From: a bacterium CG_4_9_14_3_um_filter_65_15
Lineage (GTDB): Bacteria; Krumholzibacteriota; Krumholzibacteriia; LZORAL124-64-63
DNA length: 42,045 nt
Direction: 5' to 3'
NCBI GenBank assembly: GCA_002790835.1
Contig: PFVX01000079.1
Span: forward strand, 132,495 to 174,539
Shown: piece after piece, positions 8,415 to 15,495 of the stretch
How the letters are laid out: every line of letters starts with the position of its first letter
Position numbering within the stretch: the stretch's first letter is position 1
The notes under the pieces: generated by a model
What the model saw: only the letters and a program-made list of their open reading frames with translations
Told to the model about the DNA's origin: nothing
Database searches by the model: none
Position numbers and translations under genes: made by a program

Positions 8415-10095
8415 CCGCCTGCGGGGCATGGTTCTGGCGGCGGGTTACGGCACGCGCCTGGCCCCCCTGACCGACCACGTCCCCAAACCCCTGCTCATGG
8501 TCCACGGCGCGACCCTCCTGGATCGGGCCATCGCCTCTCTTGCCCGGGCGGGGTGTGGGGCCGTGGCCGTCAACACCCACCACCGTGGGACAATGCTGGC
8601 CCGTCACCTGGAAGGGGCGTCCCCGCCGGTGACGGTTCGGGTTTTTCCCGAAGCGGAAATCCTGGGCACCGGCGGCGCGCTGGACGGCGCGCGCGCCTTC
8701 CTGGCCGAGGCCGACGCCTTCTGCATCCACAACGCGGACGTGTTGTTCACCGGGTCCTTGGACGACGTGGTGCGGGGCCATGGGCAACACCGGGCAGTGG
8801 CCACCCTTCTGGTGACCGATTGGCCAGAGGTTAACTCCGTGGTCCTGGCCTCGGATGGTGAGGTGTTGTCCCTGCGGGGCAAGGGCGATGGTCGCCGCCT
8901 GACCTACACCGGAATCGGGATCTTCTCCCGGGCGATCCTGGACGAGGTTCCGACGGGATTTTCCTCCCTGGCGGACATTCTGGAACGGTGCCTGCAGGAG
9001 TTGCCGGGCAGCGTGCGGGCTGTGGTGACCGAGGCGCCGTGGTCCGACCTGGGCACGCCCGGCCGCTATCTGAAGGCCGTGGACGACCGGGGAGAAGGCA
9101 GCGGTGCCCTGCGCGTGGAACCTCTGCTCGGCCAGGGCTCGGATCGGCGGTTCTGGCGCCTTGCGGCCGGCGACTGGAGCGCGGTGGCCATGCGCGATGT
9201 GCCCGGCAGCGAGGAGTTCTCCCGCCAGATCTCCATCGGAAGGCGACTTCACGCCGCCGGTCTGGGTGCAGCCGAAATCCTGGCGGTGGACTTGTCCGAG
9301 CAAACCGTGGTCATGGAAGACCTCGGCCGGCGGGACCTGTGGTCGGTTGCCGCCGAACTGGGCACCGATCCCGGACCGTGGTGCGAGCTCTACGCGCCGG
9401 TTGTGGACCACCTGTTGACCCTCCAGTTCGCCGGAAACAAAACCCTGCGGGACCTGAGCGAAGCGTGGGATCGCAGCCTGGATCAGGATGCCCTGCGCTG
9501 GGAGACCGACTACTTCCGCACGCGCTTCCTGGTGGGGCATCTGGGATGGGCCGAGGCGGATCTGGCGGACCTGGATCCCGAGTTTGCGGCCCTGGCAAGG
9601 TCGGTGGCCGCCCAGCCGCAGGTTCTCATCCATCGGGATTTCCAGTCCCGCAACATCCTGCTCCCGGGCGGCCGGGTGCGCCTGGTGGACGTCCAGGGCA
9701 TGCGGTCCGGTCCCCTGCTCTACGACCTGGCCTCCCTGCTGTGGGATCCCTACGTGTCCTTGCCGGTCGCAGCGAGGCAGCGGTTGCGCGAGCGCTTCGC
9801 CGGCGGGTTGGGTGTAGGCTGCGCCGATCCCGGGGCGGTGCGGACCATGTTCCTGGCCGCGTCCCTGCAGCGGCTGATGCAGGTCCTGGGCGCGTTCGGT
9901 TTCCTGGGGCACGTCAAGGGCAAGACCGAATACCTGGCGCACATTCCGCGTGCGGTGGCCAACCTGAAACTGGCGCTGGCGCAGCTCGGGACCGATCATG
10001 GGTGCGCTTCAAACGGGCCGGGACCCTTGCCCCGGTTGACGACGTTGGTTGACAGGGCGGCGGCGCTTTGCCCCTGCGAGGAGACGGATGATTAA
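8407..10095 (+). CDS. Fused MurU-like nucleotidyltransferase and AmgK-like sugar kinase
   Basis: The protein has 562 residues in two complete domains. Residues about 5-228 form an NTP-transferase with MVLAAGYGTRLAPLTDHVPKP, GTGGALDGAR and WSDLGTPGRYL, as in MurU (MurNAc-alpha-1-phosphate uridylyltransferase). Residues about 235-540 form an aminoglycoside-phosphotransferase-fold kinase with HRDFQSRN (H409, D411, N416) and VDVQGMRSGPLLYDLASLL, closely like AmgK, the anomeric MurNAc/GlcNAc kinase. In pseudomonads AmgK and MurU are separate neighbouring genes that bypass de novo UDP-MurNAc synthesis and confer fosfomycin tolerance. Here the two consecutive steps are on one chain in the order MurU-AmgK. 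The start overlaps the NamZ stop by 8 bases; ATG 8428 is an alternative. Sugar specificity (MurNAc versus GlcNAc or another sugar) is inferred from NamZ and family resemblance. Confidence 0.85.
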   Translation: MGDRLRGMVLAAGYGTRLAPLTDHVPKPLLMVHGATLLDRAIASLARAGCGAVAVNTHHRGTMLARHLEGASPPVTVRVFPEAEILGTGGALDGARAFLAEADAFCIHNADVLFTGSLDDVVRGHGQHRAVATLLVTDWPEVNSVVLASDGEVLSLRGKGDGRRLTYTGIGIFSRAILDEVPTGFSSLADILERCLQELPGSVRAVVTEAPWSDLGTPGRYLKAVDDRGEGSGALRVEPLLGQGSDRRFWRLAAGDWSAVAMRDVPGSEEFSRQISIGRRLHAAGLGAAEILAVDLSEQTVVMEDLGRRDLWSVAAELGTDPGPWCELYAPVVDHLLTLQFAGNKTLRDLSEAWDRSLDQDALRWETDYFRTRFLVGHLGWAEADLADLDPEFAALARSVAAQPQVLIHRDFQSRNILLPGGRVRLVDVQGMRSGPLLYDLASLLWDPYVSLPVAARQRLRERFAGGLGVGCADPGAVRTMFLAASLQRLMQVLGAFGFLGHVKGKTEYLAHIPRAVANLKLALAQLGTDHGCASNGPGPLPRLTTLVDRAAALCPCEETDD

Positions 10096-11659
10096 CCACA
10101 CCGATTCGCTCTTTCCCCGGAGCAGCGGAATTCTGTTGCACCCCACCAGCCTGCCCGGCCTCGACGGGGTGGGAGACCTGGGGGAGCAGGCCTTCGCCTT
10201 CGTGGACTGGTTGGCAGCGCACCGGCAAACCTGGTGGCAGGTGCTGCCGCTGGGTCCGACCAGCTTCGGGGACTCGCCCTACCAGACCCTGTCGGCGATG
10301 GCGGGCAACCCTCTGCTGGTCAGCCTCGAAATCCTGTGCCGGGATGGGTGGCTGGCCGACTCCGATCTGGAAGGCCGGCCGGATTTTCCCTCCGACCGGG
10401 TCGATTTCGGCGCGGCCATCACCTGGAAACAGAGTCGCCTGGAGCGGGCGTGGGCGGTCTTCGTCCAGCGCGCCGACACCGCCAGGTGGGAGGAATTCTC
10501 GCAGTGGTGCGCGGGTCAGACCGCCTGGCTTGACGATTTCGCCCTCTTCATGGCCCTCAAGTTGCGCCACGAAGGTCGACCCTGGCCCGAATGGCCGGCG
10601 CCCCTGGTGCGGCGCGAACCCGCTGCCCTGGCCGCGGCCAAGGCCGAACTGGCTTCCGACCTGGACTACCACCGCTTCTGCCAGTGGCATTTCCACCGCC
10701 AGTGGCAGGCCCTGCGCGCACATGCCCGTGAGCGCGGTGTCCGCCTGATCGGGGATTTGCCCATTTTCGTCGCCCACGACAGCAGCGACGTGTGGGCTCG
10801 CCAGGAACTCTTCCAACTCGACGCGAAGGGGCAGCCCACGGTGGTGGCCGGGGTTCCGCCGGACTACTTCAGCAAGACCGGCCAGCTCTGGGGCAATCCG
10901 CTCTACGATTGGCCGGCCGCCGCCGCCGAGGATCACGCCTGGTGGCGGGCCCGGCTGCGGGCCGTTCTGGAAATGGTGGACGTGGTTCGGCTGGACCACT
11001 TCCGGGGCTTCGAGGCCTATTGGGAAGTGGCGGCCACCGCCAAGACCGCCGAAAAGGGGCGCTGGGTGCCCGGCCCCGGCGCGACATTTTTCCGGAGCCT
11101 CGAGCAGGATCTGGGCTCCCCGCTGCCGCTGATCGCCGAGGATCTGGGCGTGATCACTCCGGCGGTGGACGACCTGCGCCGCGAATTCGGCTTGCCGGGC
11201 ATGAAGGTGCTGCAGTTCGCTTGGAGCGGGCCGGACAACCTCTTTCTGCCCCACGAACACGAGTCCGATGCGGTCGTCTACACCGGCACCCACGACAACG
11301 ACCCGGTGCTGGGCTGGTGGGAGCACCTGACCGACAAGAGGACCCGGGACCTCGTGGCCGCCTACGCCGGCTGCAAGGTGGCCGAACCCAATTGGACGCT
11401 GATCCGCCTGGGCATGGGGTCGGTGGCCCACACCTTCATCGCCCCCCTGCAGGATGTGCTGGGGTTGGGGCGCGAGGGTCGCATGAACCTGCCGGGGGCC
11501 GGGACGGGTAACTGGAACTGGCGCCTGCAACCGGGCTGGCGGGGCTGGGCCGACGGCGAGCGCCTGGCCCAAATGACGTGGTTGTTCCGGCGCGGACCGG
11601 ACCAGAAATCACCCCGGCGCGAGGATCCCGAACCTCCCGCGGCGGGTTTCGCGCCATGA
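10088..11659 (+). CDS. malQ: 4-alpha-glucanotransferase (amylomaltase, GH77)
   Basis: The 523-residue length is usual for single-domain GH77 enzymes. It disproportionates maltodextrins by transferring alpha-1,4-glucan segments. Signatures are SSGILLHPTSLPG at the N-terminus, WWQVLPLGPTSFGDSPYQTLSA, VVRLDHFRGFEAYW with the Asp nucleophile, LIAEDLGVITP with the acid/base Glu, and YTGTHDNDPVLGWW with the third carboxylate. No signal peptide is present, so it is cytosolic. A GAGGAG site lies 5 bases before the ATG. The start overlaps the preceding fusion gene by 8 bases and the stop overlaps the MFS gene as ATGA. Its place in a cell-wall salvage run suggests co-regulation of glycogen or maltodextrin use with sugar recycling, but this is only contextual. 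Confidence 0.93.
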   Translation: MINHTDSLFPRSSGILLHPTSLPGLDGVGDLGEQAFAFVDWLAAHRQTWWQVLPLGPTSFGDSPYQTLSAMAGNPLLVSLEILCRDGWLADSDLEGRPDFPSDRVDFGAAITWKQSRLERAWAVFVQRADTARWEEFSQWCAGQTAWLDDFALFMALKLRHEGRPWPEWPAPLVRREPAALAAAKAELASDLDYHRFCQWHFHRQWQALRAHARERGVRLIGDLPIFVAHDSSDVWARQELFQLDAKGQPTVVAGVPPDYFSKTGQLWGNPLYDWPAAAAEDHAWWRARLRAVLEMVDVVRLDHFRGFEAYWEVAATAKTAEKGRWVPGPGATFFRSLEQDLGSPLPLIAEDLGVITPAVDDLRREFGLPGMKVLQFAWSGPDNLFLPHEHESDAVVYTGTHDNDPVLGWWEHLTDKRTRDLVAAYAGCKVAEPNWTLIRLGMGSVAHTFIAPLQDVLGLGREGRMNLPGAGTGNWNWRLQPGWRGWADGERLAQMTWLFRRGPDQKSPRREDPEPPAAGFAP

Positions 11660-12852
11660 TCGGTCGCCGCCTTCCCCGCGGGGATTTCCTGATGCTGCTG
11701 ATGGCGACCCTGAGCTTCGGCGCCGTCTCCGGCATCTTCACCAGCACCTTGAACAACTACCTGTCGGACGTGCACCTGTTCACCGCCGAGAACCGCGGTT
11801 GGCTGGAATTTCCGCGCGAGTTGCCGGGCTTTTTGATATTCGCGGTGATGGGGATGTTGCTGCTGCGGTTGCGGGAAAGCCGCATCGCGGCGGTGGCCAT
11901 GGTCCTGACCGCAGCCGGGGCCCTGGGACTGGGTTTCCTGGCCCGCGGGACCACGGTGCTGGTGCTGAGCATCGTGGTGTGGTCCCTGGGCGACCACATC
12001 ATCTTCGCGGTGGAGGGTCCGCTGGGGCTGAAGTTGGCCACTCGGGGCGGCGAGGGCCGACGCCTGGGCCAGCTGGGCGGGGCGCGCAACCTGGGCACCA
12101 TCGTCGGGGTTTCGCTGGTGTGGGTCCTGGCTCACTTCTGGGGCGACCGCTACGAGATTTTCTACCTGCTGGGGGCGATGTTCGCCGTCATCACGGGGGT
12201 CTTCTACCTGCAGCTTCATCTGGGGCATCAGGATCCCCCATCGCGCAAGATGGTTTTCCACCGGGAGTACCGGCTTTTTTACGCCATCAGCGCCCTGTTC
12301 GGCATCCGCAAGCAGATCTTCCTGGTCTTCGGCTCCTGGGTGCTGGTTTCGTTGCACCAGGTCCCGGTGTCCACCATGGCGCTGCTGTACTTCATCGCGT
12401 CGGTGCTGGGGGTGGTCATGCGGCCGCTCCTTGGCGATGTGATCGACTGGGTGGGGGAGCGCATCGTGCTGGCCGCCGACGAGGTGCTGCTGCTGCTGGT
12501 GTGTCTGATCTACGCCTTCGCCTCGGCCCTGCTGCCGGCACCCTACGACCTGTGGCTGCTCTACGGGGCCTACGTGCTGGATATCGTCCTGTTCGCCCTG
12601 CGCGTGGCGCGCACAACCTATCTGAAGAAGATCGCGCGGGATCCTGCGGACATCACTCCCACGATCTCCCTGGGCATCACCATCGATCACGCGGTGGCCA
12701 TGACCCTGCCGGTCTTGTCGGGGTGGATCTGGGACCGCTTCGGTTTCCAGTATGTTTTCCTGATGGCCGGGGCGGTGGCGGTGGCGGGCTTCTTCATCTG
12801 CCTGCGCATCCGGATTCCGGAATCGCCGCACGATGATATTGCTATCTCATGA
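11656..12852 (+). CDS. Major facilitator superfamily transporter
   Basis: The protein has 398 residues with about 12 hydrophobic segments in two halves. A central loop of roughly 20-30 residues (QLHLGHQDPPSRKMVFHREYR) separates them. It begins MIGRRLPRGDFLMLLMATLSFGAVSG. The substrate cannot be read from the sequence. Its start overlaps malQ by four bases, so it is the last gene of the run from 3863. A sugar or muropeptide importer would fit the NamZ/MurU-AmgK neighbours, since a NamZ without a signal peptide needs its substrate brought in, but a drug exporter or another substrate is equally allowed. The last residues (SPHDDIAIS) overlap a short inverted repeat and the putative promoter of the next gene. 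Confidence 0.8.
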   Translation: MIGRRLPRGDFLMLLMATLSFGAVSGIFTSTLNNYLSDVHLFTAENRGWLEFPRELPGFLIFAVMGMLLLRLRESRIAAVAMVLTAAGALGLGFLARGTTVLVLSIVVWSLGDHIIFAVEGPLGLKLATRGGEGRRLGQLGGARNLGTIVGVSLVWVLAHFWGDRYEIFYLLGAMFAVITGVFYLQLHLGHQDPPSRKMVFHREYRLFYAISALFGIRKQIFLVFGSWVLVSLHQVPVSTMALLYFIASVLGVVMRPLLGDVIDWVGERIVLAADEVLLLLVCLIYAFASALLPAPYDLWLLYGAYVLDIVLFALRVARTTYLKKIARDPADITPTISLGITIDHAVAMTLPVLSGWIWDRFGFQYVFLMAGAVAVAGFFICLRIRIPESPHDDIAIS

Positions 12853-12865
12853 GCAATGGTATTAT
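12838..12865 (+). promoter_or_regulatory. Inverted repeat with -10-like box upstream of EEP lipoprotein gene
   Basis: ATTGCT (12838-12843) and AGCAAT (12852-12857) form a 6-base inverted repeat with 8 bases between. TATTAT (12860-12865, 5 of 6 to the -10 consensus) follows directly, so the left arm sits roughly where a -35 would be. This could be an operator, or a weak stem-loop at the end of the MFS gene. The repeat overlaps the MFS stop codon. Confidence 0.3.
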
Positions 12866-12901
12866 CATTCCGGTAGGCAGGGGAAGAAAGGTCGAGCGAT
12901 C

Positions 12902-13825
12902 ATGACACGCCATTTGGCGGGTATTTTCCTTTTGAGCGCCGTTCTGATGGTGGCCGGTTGCGGCACCACGGACCAGACGACCTTGCCGGAGGACACCAAC
13001 CCCTTCGCGGCCGCCGCCATCGGCACGGACTCCACCCTGGAGGTGGTGTCCTGGAACGTGGAGTCGTTCCCCAAGAACGGCCAGACCACGGTGGAGGACC
13101 TGGCGCAGGCTGTGGAAGCCCTGGACGCCGACATCGTCGCCCTGCAGGAGATCAAGGACGCCGCCCAGTTCAAGGCTCTCGATGCGACCCTGACCGGATA
13201 CCAAGGTTTTCGCGCCGGCAGCGCCGGCTACGACATCAACCTGGCCTACCTCTACAAGACCGACGGCCTGCTGACGGTCGAATCCATCTACGAAATCCTG
13301 ACCCGCGAGAGCGATTTGCCCCGCTCGCCCCTGGTGCTGCAGGGGACGTTCGGCGACGCCCCGTTCGTGGTCATCGACAACCATTACAAGTGCTGCGGAA
13401 ACAACCAGATCGATCTGACCGATTCCTGGGACGAGGAGACCCGGCGCCTCAACGCGAACCTGGCCTTGCAGGCCTACATCGAGGAAAACTTCGCCGGGAT
13501 GAGCGTGATCATGGTCGGGGATTTCAACGACGAGCTGACCGATGGGGAGTCGAACAACGTCTTCCAGAACTTCATCAGTGACCCGGAGCGCTATCGTTTT
13601 GCCGATATGTCCATCGCCCAAGGGCCGTCCAGCGGGTGGTCCTATCCTTCCTGGCCCAGCCACCTGGATCACGTCCTGGTGACAGCGCCTCTCTTTTTAG
13701 CCCTCGACAAAACGGGAAGCGACGTCCGGGTTGTTCGGCTCGATAACTATTTCAGCAGCGGTTGGTCGGCTTACGACAAGAATATCAGTGACCATTTGCC
13801 GATCTTTATCCGCGTTACGCCATAG
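12902..13825 (+). CDS. Endonuclease/exonuclease/phosphatase-fold lipoprotein
   Basis: The protein has 307 residues. A lipoprotein signal peptide ends in VLMVAGC (Cys20). The rest is an EEP (DNase I-like) domain: VVSWNVESF, DIVALQEIKD (metal-binding Glu), INLAYLYK, VIDNHYKCCGNN, MVGDFNDE (catalytic Asp/Asn), SHLDHVLV and ISDHLPIF (Asp-His pair). All catalytic motifs are intact. Members cut nucleic acids or phosphate esters; a lipid-anchored, exported version suggests scavenging of extracellular DNA or phosphate. The KCCG motif with two adjacent Cys in HYKCCG might form a disulfide outside the cell. ATG 12902 is chosen because it begins the signal peptide; the longer start at 12833 has no such logic. 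It is not coupled to the MFS gene (49-base gap). Confidence 0.85.
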   Translation: MTRHLAGIFLLSAVLMVAGCGTTDQTTLPEDTNPFAAAAIGTDSTLEVVSWNVESFPKNGQTTVEDLAQAVEALDADIVALQEIKDAAQFKALDATLTGYQGFRAGSAGYDINLAYLYKTDGLLTVESIYEILTRESDLPRSPLVLQGTFGDAPFVVIDNHYKCCGNNQIDLTDSWDEETRRLNANLALQAYIEENFAGMSVIMVGDFNDELTDGESNNVFQNFISDPERYRFADMSIAQGPSSGWSYPSWPSHLDHVLVTAPLFLALDKTGSDVRVVRLDNYFSSGWSAYDKNISDHLPIFIRVTP

Positions 13826-13856
13826 TGTTACGATAATTTTATAACAAATTTTAATG

Positions 13857-13886
13857 TTGACACTCATTACTGATTAAAGGTACGGT
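13857..13886 (+). promoter_or_regulatory. Possible promoter in AT-rich region before serine protease gene
   Basis: A perfect TTGACA lies at 13857-13862, with a weak TACGGT (13881-13886, 3 of 6) 18 bases downstream. The 128-base intergenic region (13826-13953) begins with a markedly AT-rich stretch right after the EEP gene stop. The start of the protease gene is about 70 bases further on. The -10 is poor, so the exact promoter is uncertain. Confidence 0.3.
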
Positions 13887-13953
13887 CTCTGCCTCGCATG
13901 ACGGGGGCTCGCCTCCGCCCGACCTTGTTTCCATACATGGGAGGACCGTCAGA

Positions 13954-15084
13954 ATGAAGCACATCACCCGCTTCGGCATCTTCATGACCTTGGCCGTATT
14001 GTTGACTGGAATGCTCCTGATCCAGGGGTGCTCCGATTCCGATGTCGCGCCAACATCACCCAACACCGATCAGGCCTTGCGCACCACGGGCGCCCTCAAC
14101 CCGGCCGTGCGCGAAGTCATGGCCATCCAGGAGCGGAACACCACCGCCCTGATGGCCACCCAGGACGTCATCGGCACGGCTACGACCATTGATGAAAACG
14201 GAAATCCCGCCATTCTGCTCCTGGTCACCTCCGAGAAGGCCATGGGCGCCATGCCGGCCGATATCGACGGCGTTCCGGTGAAGATCCTGCTGACCGATCC
14301 CATCGTTGCCATGAAGGGCAAGCCCGGCGGCGGCGGGGGCGGCGGCGGCAGCGTTGACCACAAGGCCTTGCAGACTCCTCCCATCCAGATGGGCACCTCC
14401 GGCGGCTGGCACTATGACCTGGCCAACGGCTACTGCTGCGGCGGCACCCTGGGTTCCCTGATCCAGGTGGGCGGCCAGCTGCGGATCCTGAGCAACTACC
14501 ACGTGTTCGAAGCCGACATCGTCAACGGCGGCAACGGTCGCAAGGCCACCACAGGTGATCCCATCGTCCAGCCCGGCCTGATCGACATCGGCTGCAACGC
14601 CGCCAGCGGCCAGGACGTGGCGACCCTCGTGGTCAGCCATTCCATTCCCAACAACAACGTCGACTGCTCCACCGCGACCATCATCAGCGGCATGGTCGAC
14701 CCCAGCGGCGCCATCCTGGAGATCGGCACCCTGTCGAGCCAGACCGTGGCCGCCTATGTGGGCCAAAACGTCAAGAAGAGCGGCCGGACCACGGGCCTGA
14801 CCCGCAGCAGCGTCTCGGGCCTGAACGCCACCGTCAGCGTGTCCTACGAGGACGAGTGCGCCGGCTCGACGGCCTTCACCAAGACCTACACCGGACAGAT
14901 CGTCATCGACAACAAGGGCAGCAAGTTCCTGGCCGGCGGCGATTCCGGTTCGCTGATGGTCGAGGATGCGACGAGCAATCCCCGTGCGGTGGGCCTGTTG
15001 TTCGCCGGTTCCCGGTCGGCGGCCATCGCCAACCCCATCGACGAGGTGCTGAGCTTCCTGGGCGCTTCCATGGTGGGCAACTGA
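13954..15084 (+). CDS. NAL1-like trypsin-fold serine protease, lipoprotein
   Basis: The protein has 376 residues. The signal peptide ends in LLIQGC (Cys26), a lipobox. Residues about 45-120 form an N-terminal domain (VIGTATTIDENGNPAILLLV ... DIDGVPVKILL). A linker with a run of eight to nine Gly (about 125-132) leads to a chymotrypsin-fold protease: CCGGTLGSLI, ILSNYHVFE (His183), an Asp at D237 or D221, and GGDSGSLM (Ser331). KKSGRTTGLT and the ending VGLLFAGSRSAAIANPIDEVL match the NAL1/S1-type proteases of plants and bacteria as I recall them. It is exported and lipid-anchored. The natural substrate is unknown. GGGAGGA lies upstream of the ATG; a strong terminator follows at 15110. The next gene encodes a small lipoprotein like its N-terminal domain. 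Confidence 0.87.
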   Translation: MKHITRFGIFMTLAVLLTGMLLIQGCSDSDVAPTSPNTDQALRTTGALNPAVREVMAIQERNTTALMATQDVIGTATTIDENGNPAILLLVTSEKAMGAMPADIDGVPVKILLTDPIVAMKGKPGGGGGGGGSVDHKALQTPPIQMGTSGGWHYDLANGYCCGGTLGSLIQVGGQLRILSNYHVFEADIVNGGNGRKATTGDPIVQPGLIDIGCNAASGQDVATLVVSHSIPNNNVDCSTATIISGMVDPSGAILEIGTLSSQTVAAYVGQNVKKSGRTTGLTRSSVSGLNATVSVSYEDECAGSTAFTKTYTGQIVIDNKGSKFLAGGDSGSLMVEDATSNPRAVGLLFAGSRSAAIANPIDEVLSFLGASMVGN

Positions 15085-15109
15085 TCCGCTTCGCCTGAAG
15101 TGAATCGTG

Positions 15110-15145
15110 CGGCCGGCGTTCCAGGGTGGCGCCGGCCGTTTCTTT
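15110..15145 (+). terminator. Rho-independent terminator after serine protease gene
   Basis: A perfect 9-base stem (CGGCCGGCG at 15110-15118 with CGCCGGCCG at 15130-15138) and an 11-base loop are followed by TTTCTTT (15139-15145). It lies 26 bases after the protease stop, between it and the small lipoprotein gene. Confidence 0.8.
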
Positions 15146-15162
15146 CGGGAGGGAATATAGAG

Positions 15163-15495
15163 ATGAGCAGGAGAACTTGGGTGCCGGTGGTATGCTTGCT
15201 TTTCCTGATGGTCGCCGTCGCCGGCTGTCGCTCACCCCAACAAGGAGACGAGGGCGTGGCCCATCCGACCCGGGATATCAGCGCCGTTCTGAAGGATCAT
15301 GCCGCCGGCTGGATGCAGATCCCCGGTGTGACCATGGTTGCGGAGGGACAAACCGAAACCGGCGCACCTTGCCTGAGGATCTACGTGCTGGAACTGACTC
15401 CCCAATTGCGCGGCCGGTTGCCGGATGCGGTGGAGGGCTACCCCGTGGAAATCGAGGAAAGCGGGGAGATCAAACCCCTGGGCGCGGGGGGCTAG
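15163..15495 (+). CDS. Small lipoprotein resembling the protease N-terminal domain
   Basis: The protein has 110 residues. A signal peptide (MSRRTWVPVVCLLFLMVAVAGC) ends in a lipobox with Cys22. The mature part (about residues 35-105) has the pattern GVTMVAEGQTETGAPCLRIYV, then LPDAVEGYPVEIEE and GEIKPL. This lines up by eye with residues 70-115 of the upstream protease (GTATTIDENGNPAILLLV, then MPADIDGVPVKILL). I infer that it is a free-standing copy of that domain. GGGAGGG precedes the ATG. The gene follows a terminator, so it must be transcribed by read-through or its own promoter. Its stop abuts the stop of the converging gene with no spacer. It could bind or inhibit the protease, but that is only a hypothesis. 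Confidence 0.7.
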   Translation: MSRRTWVPVVCLLFLMVAVAGCRSPQQGDEGVAHPTRDISAVLKDHAAGWMQIPGVTMVAEGQTETGAPCLRIYVLELTPQLRGRLPDAVEGYPVEIEESGEIKPLGAGG

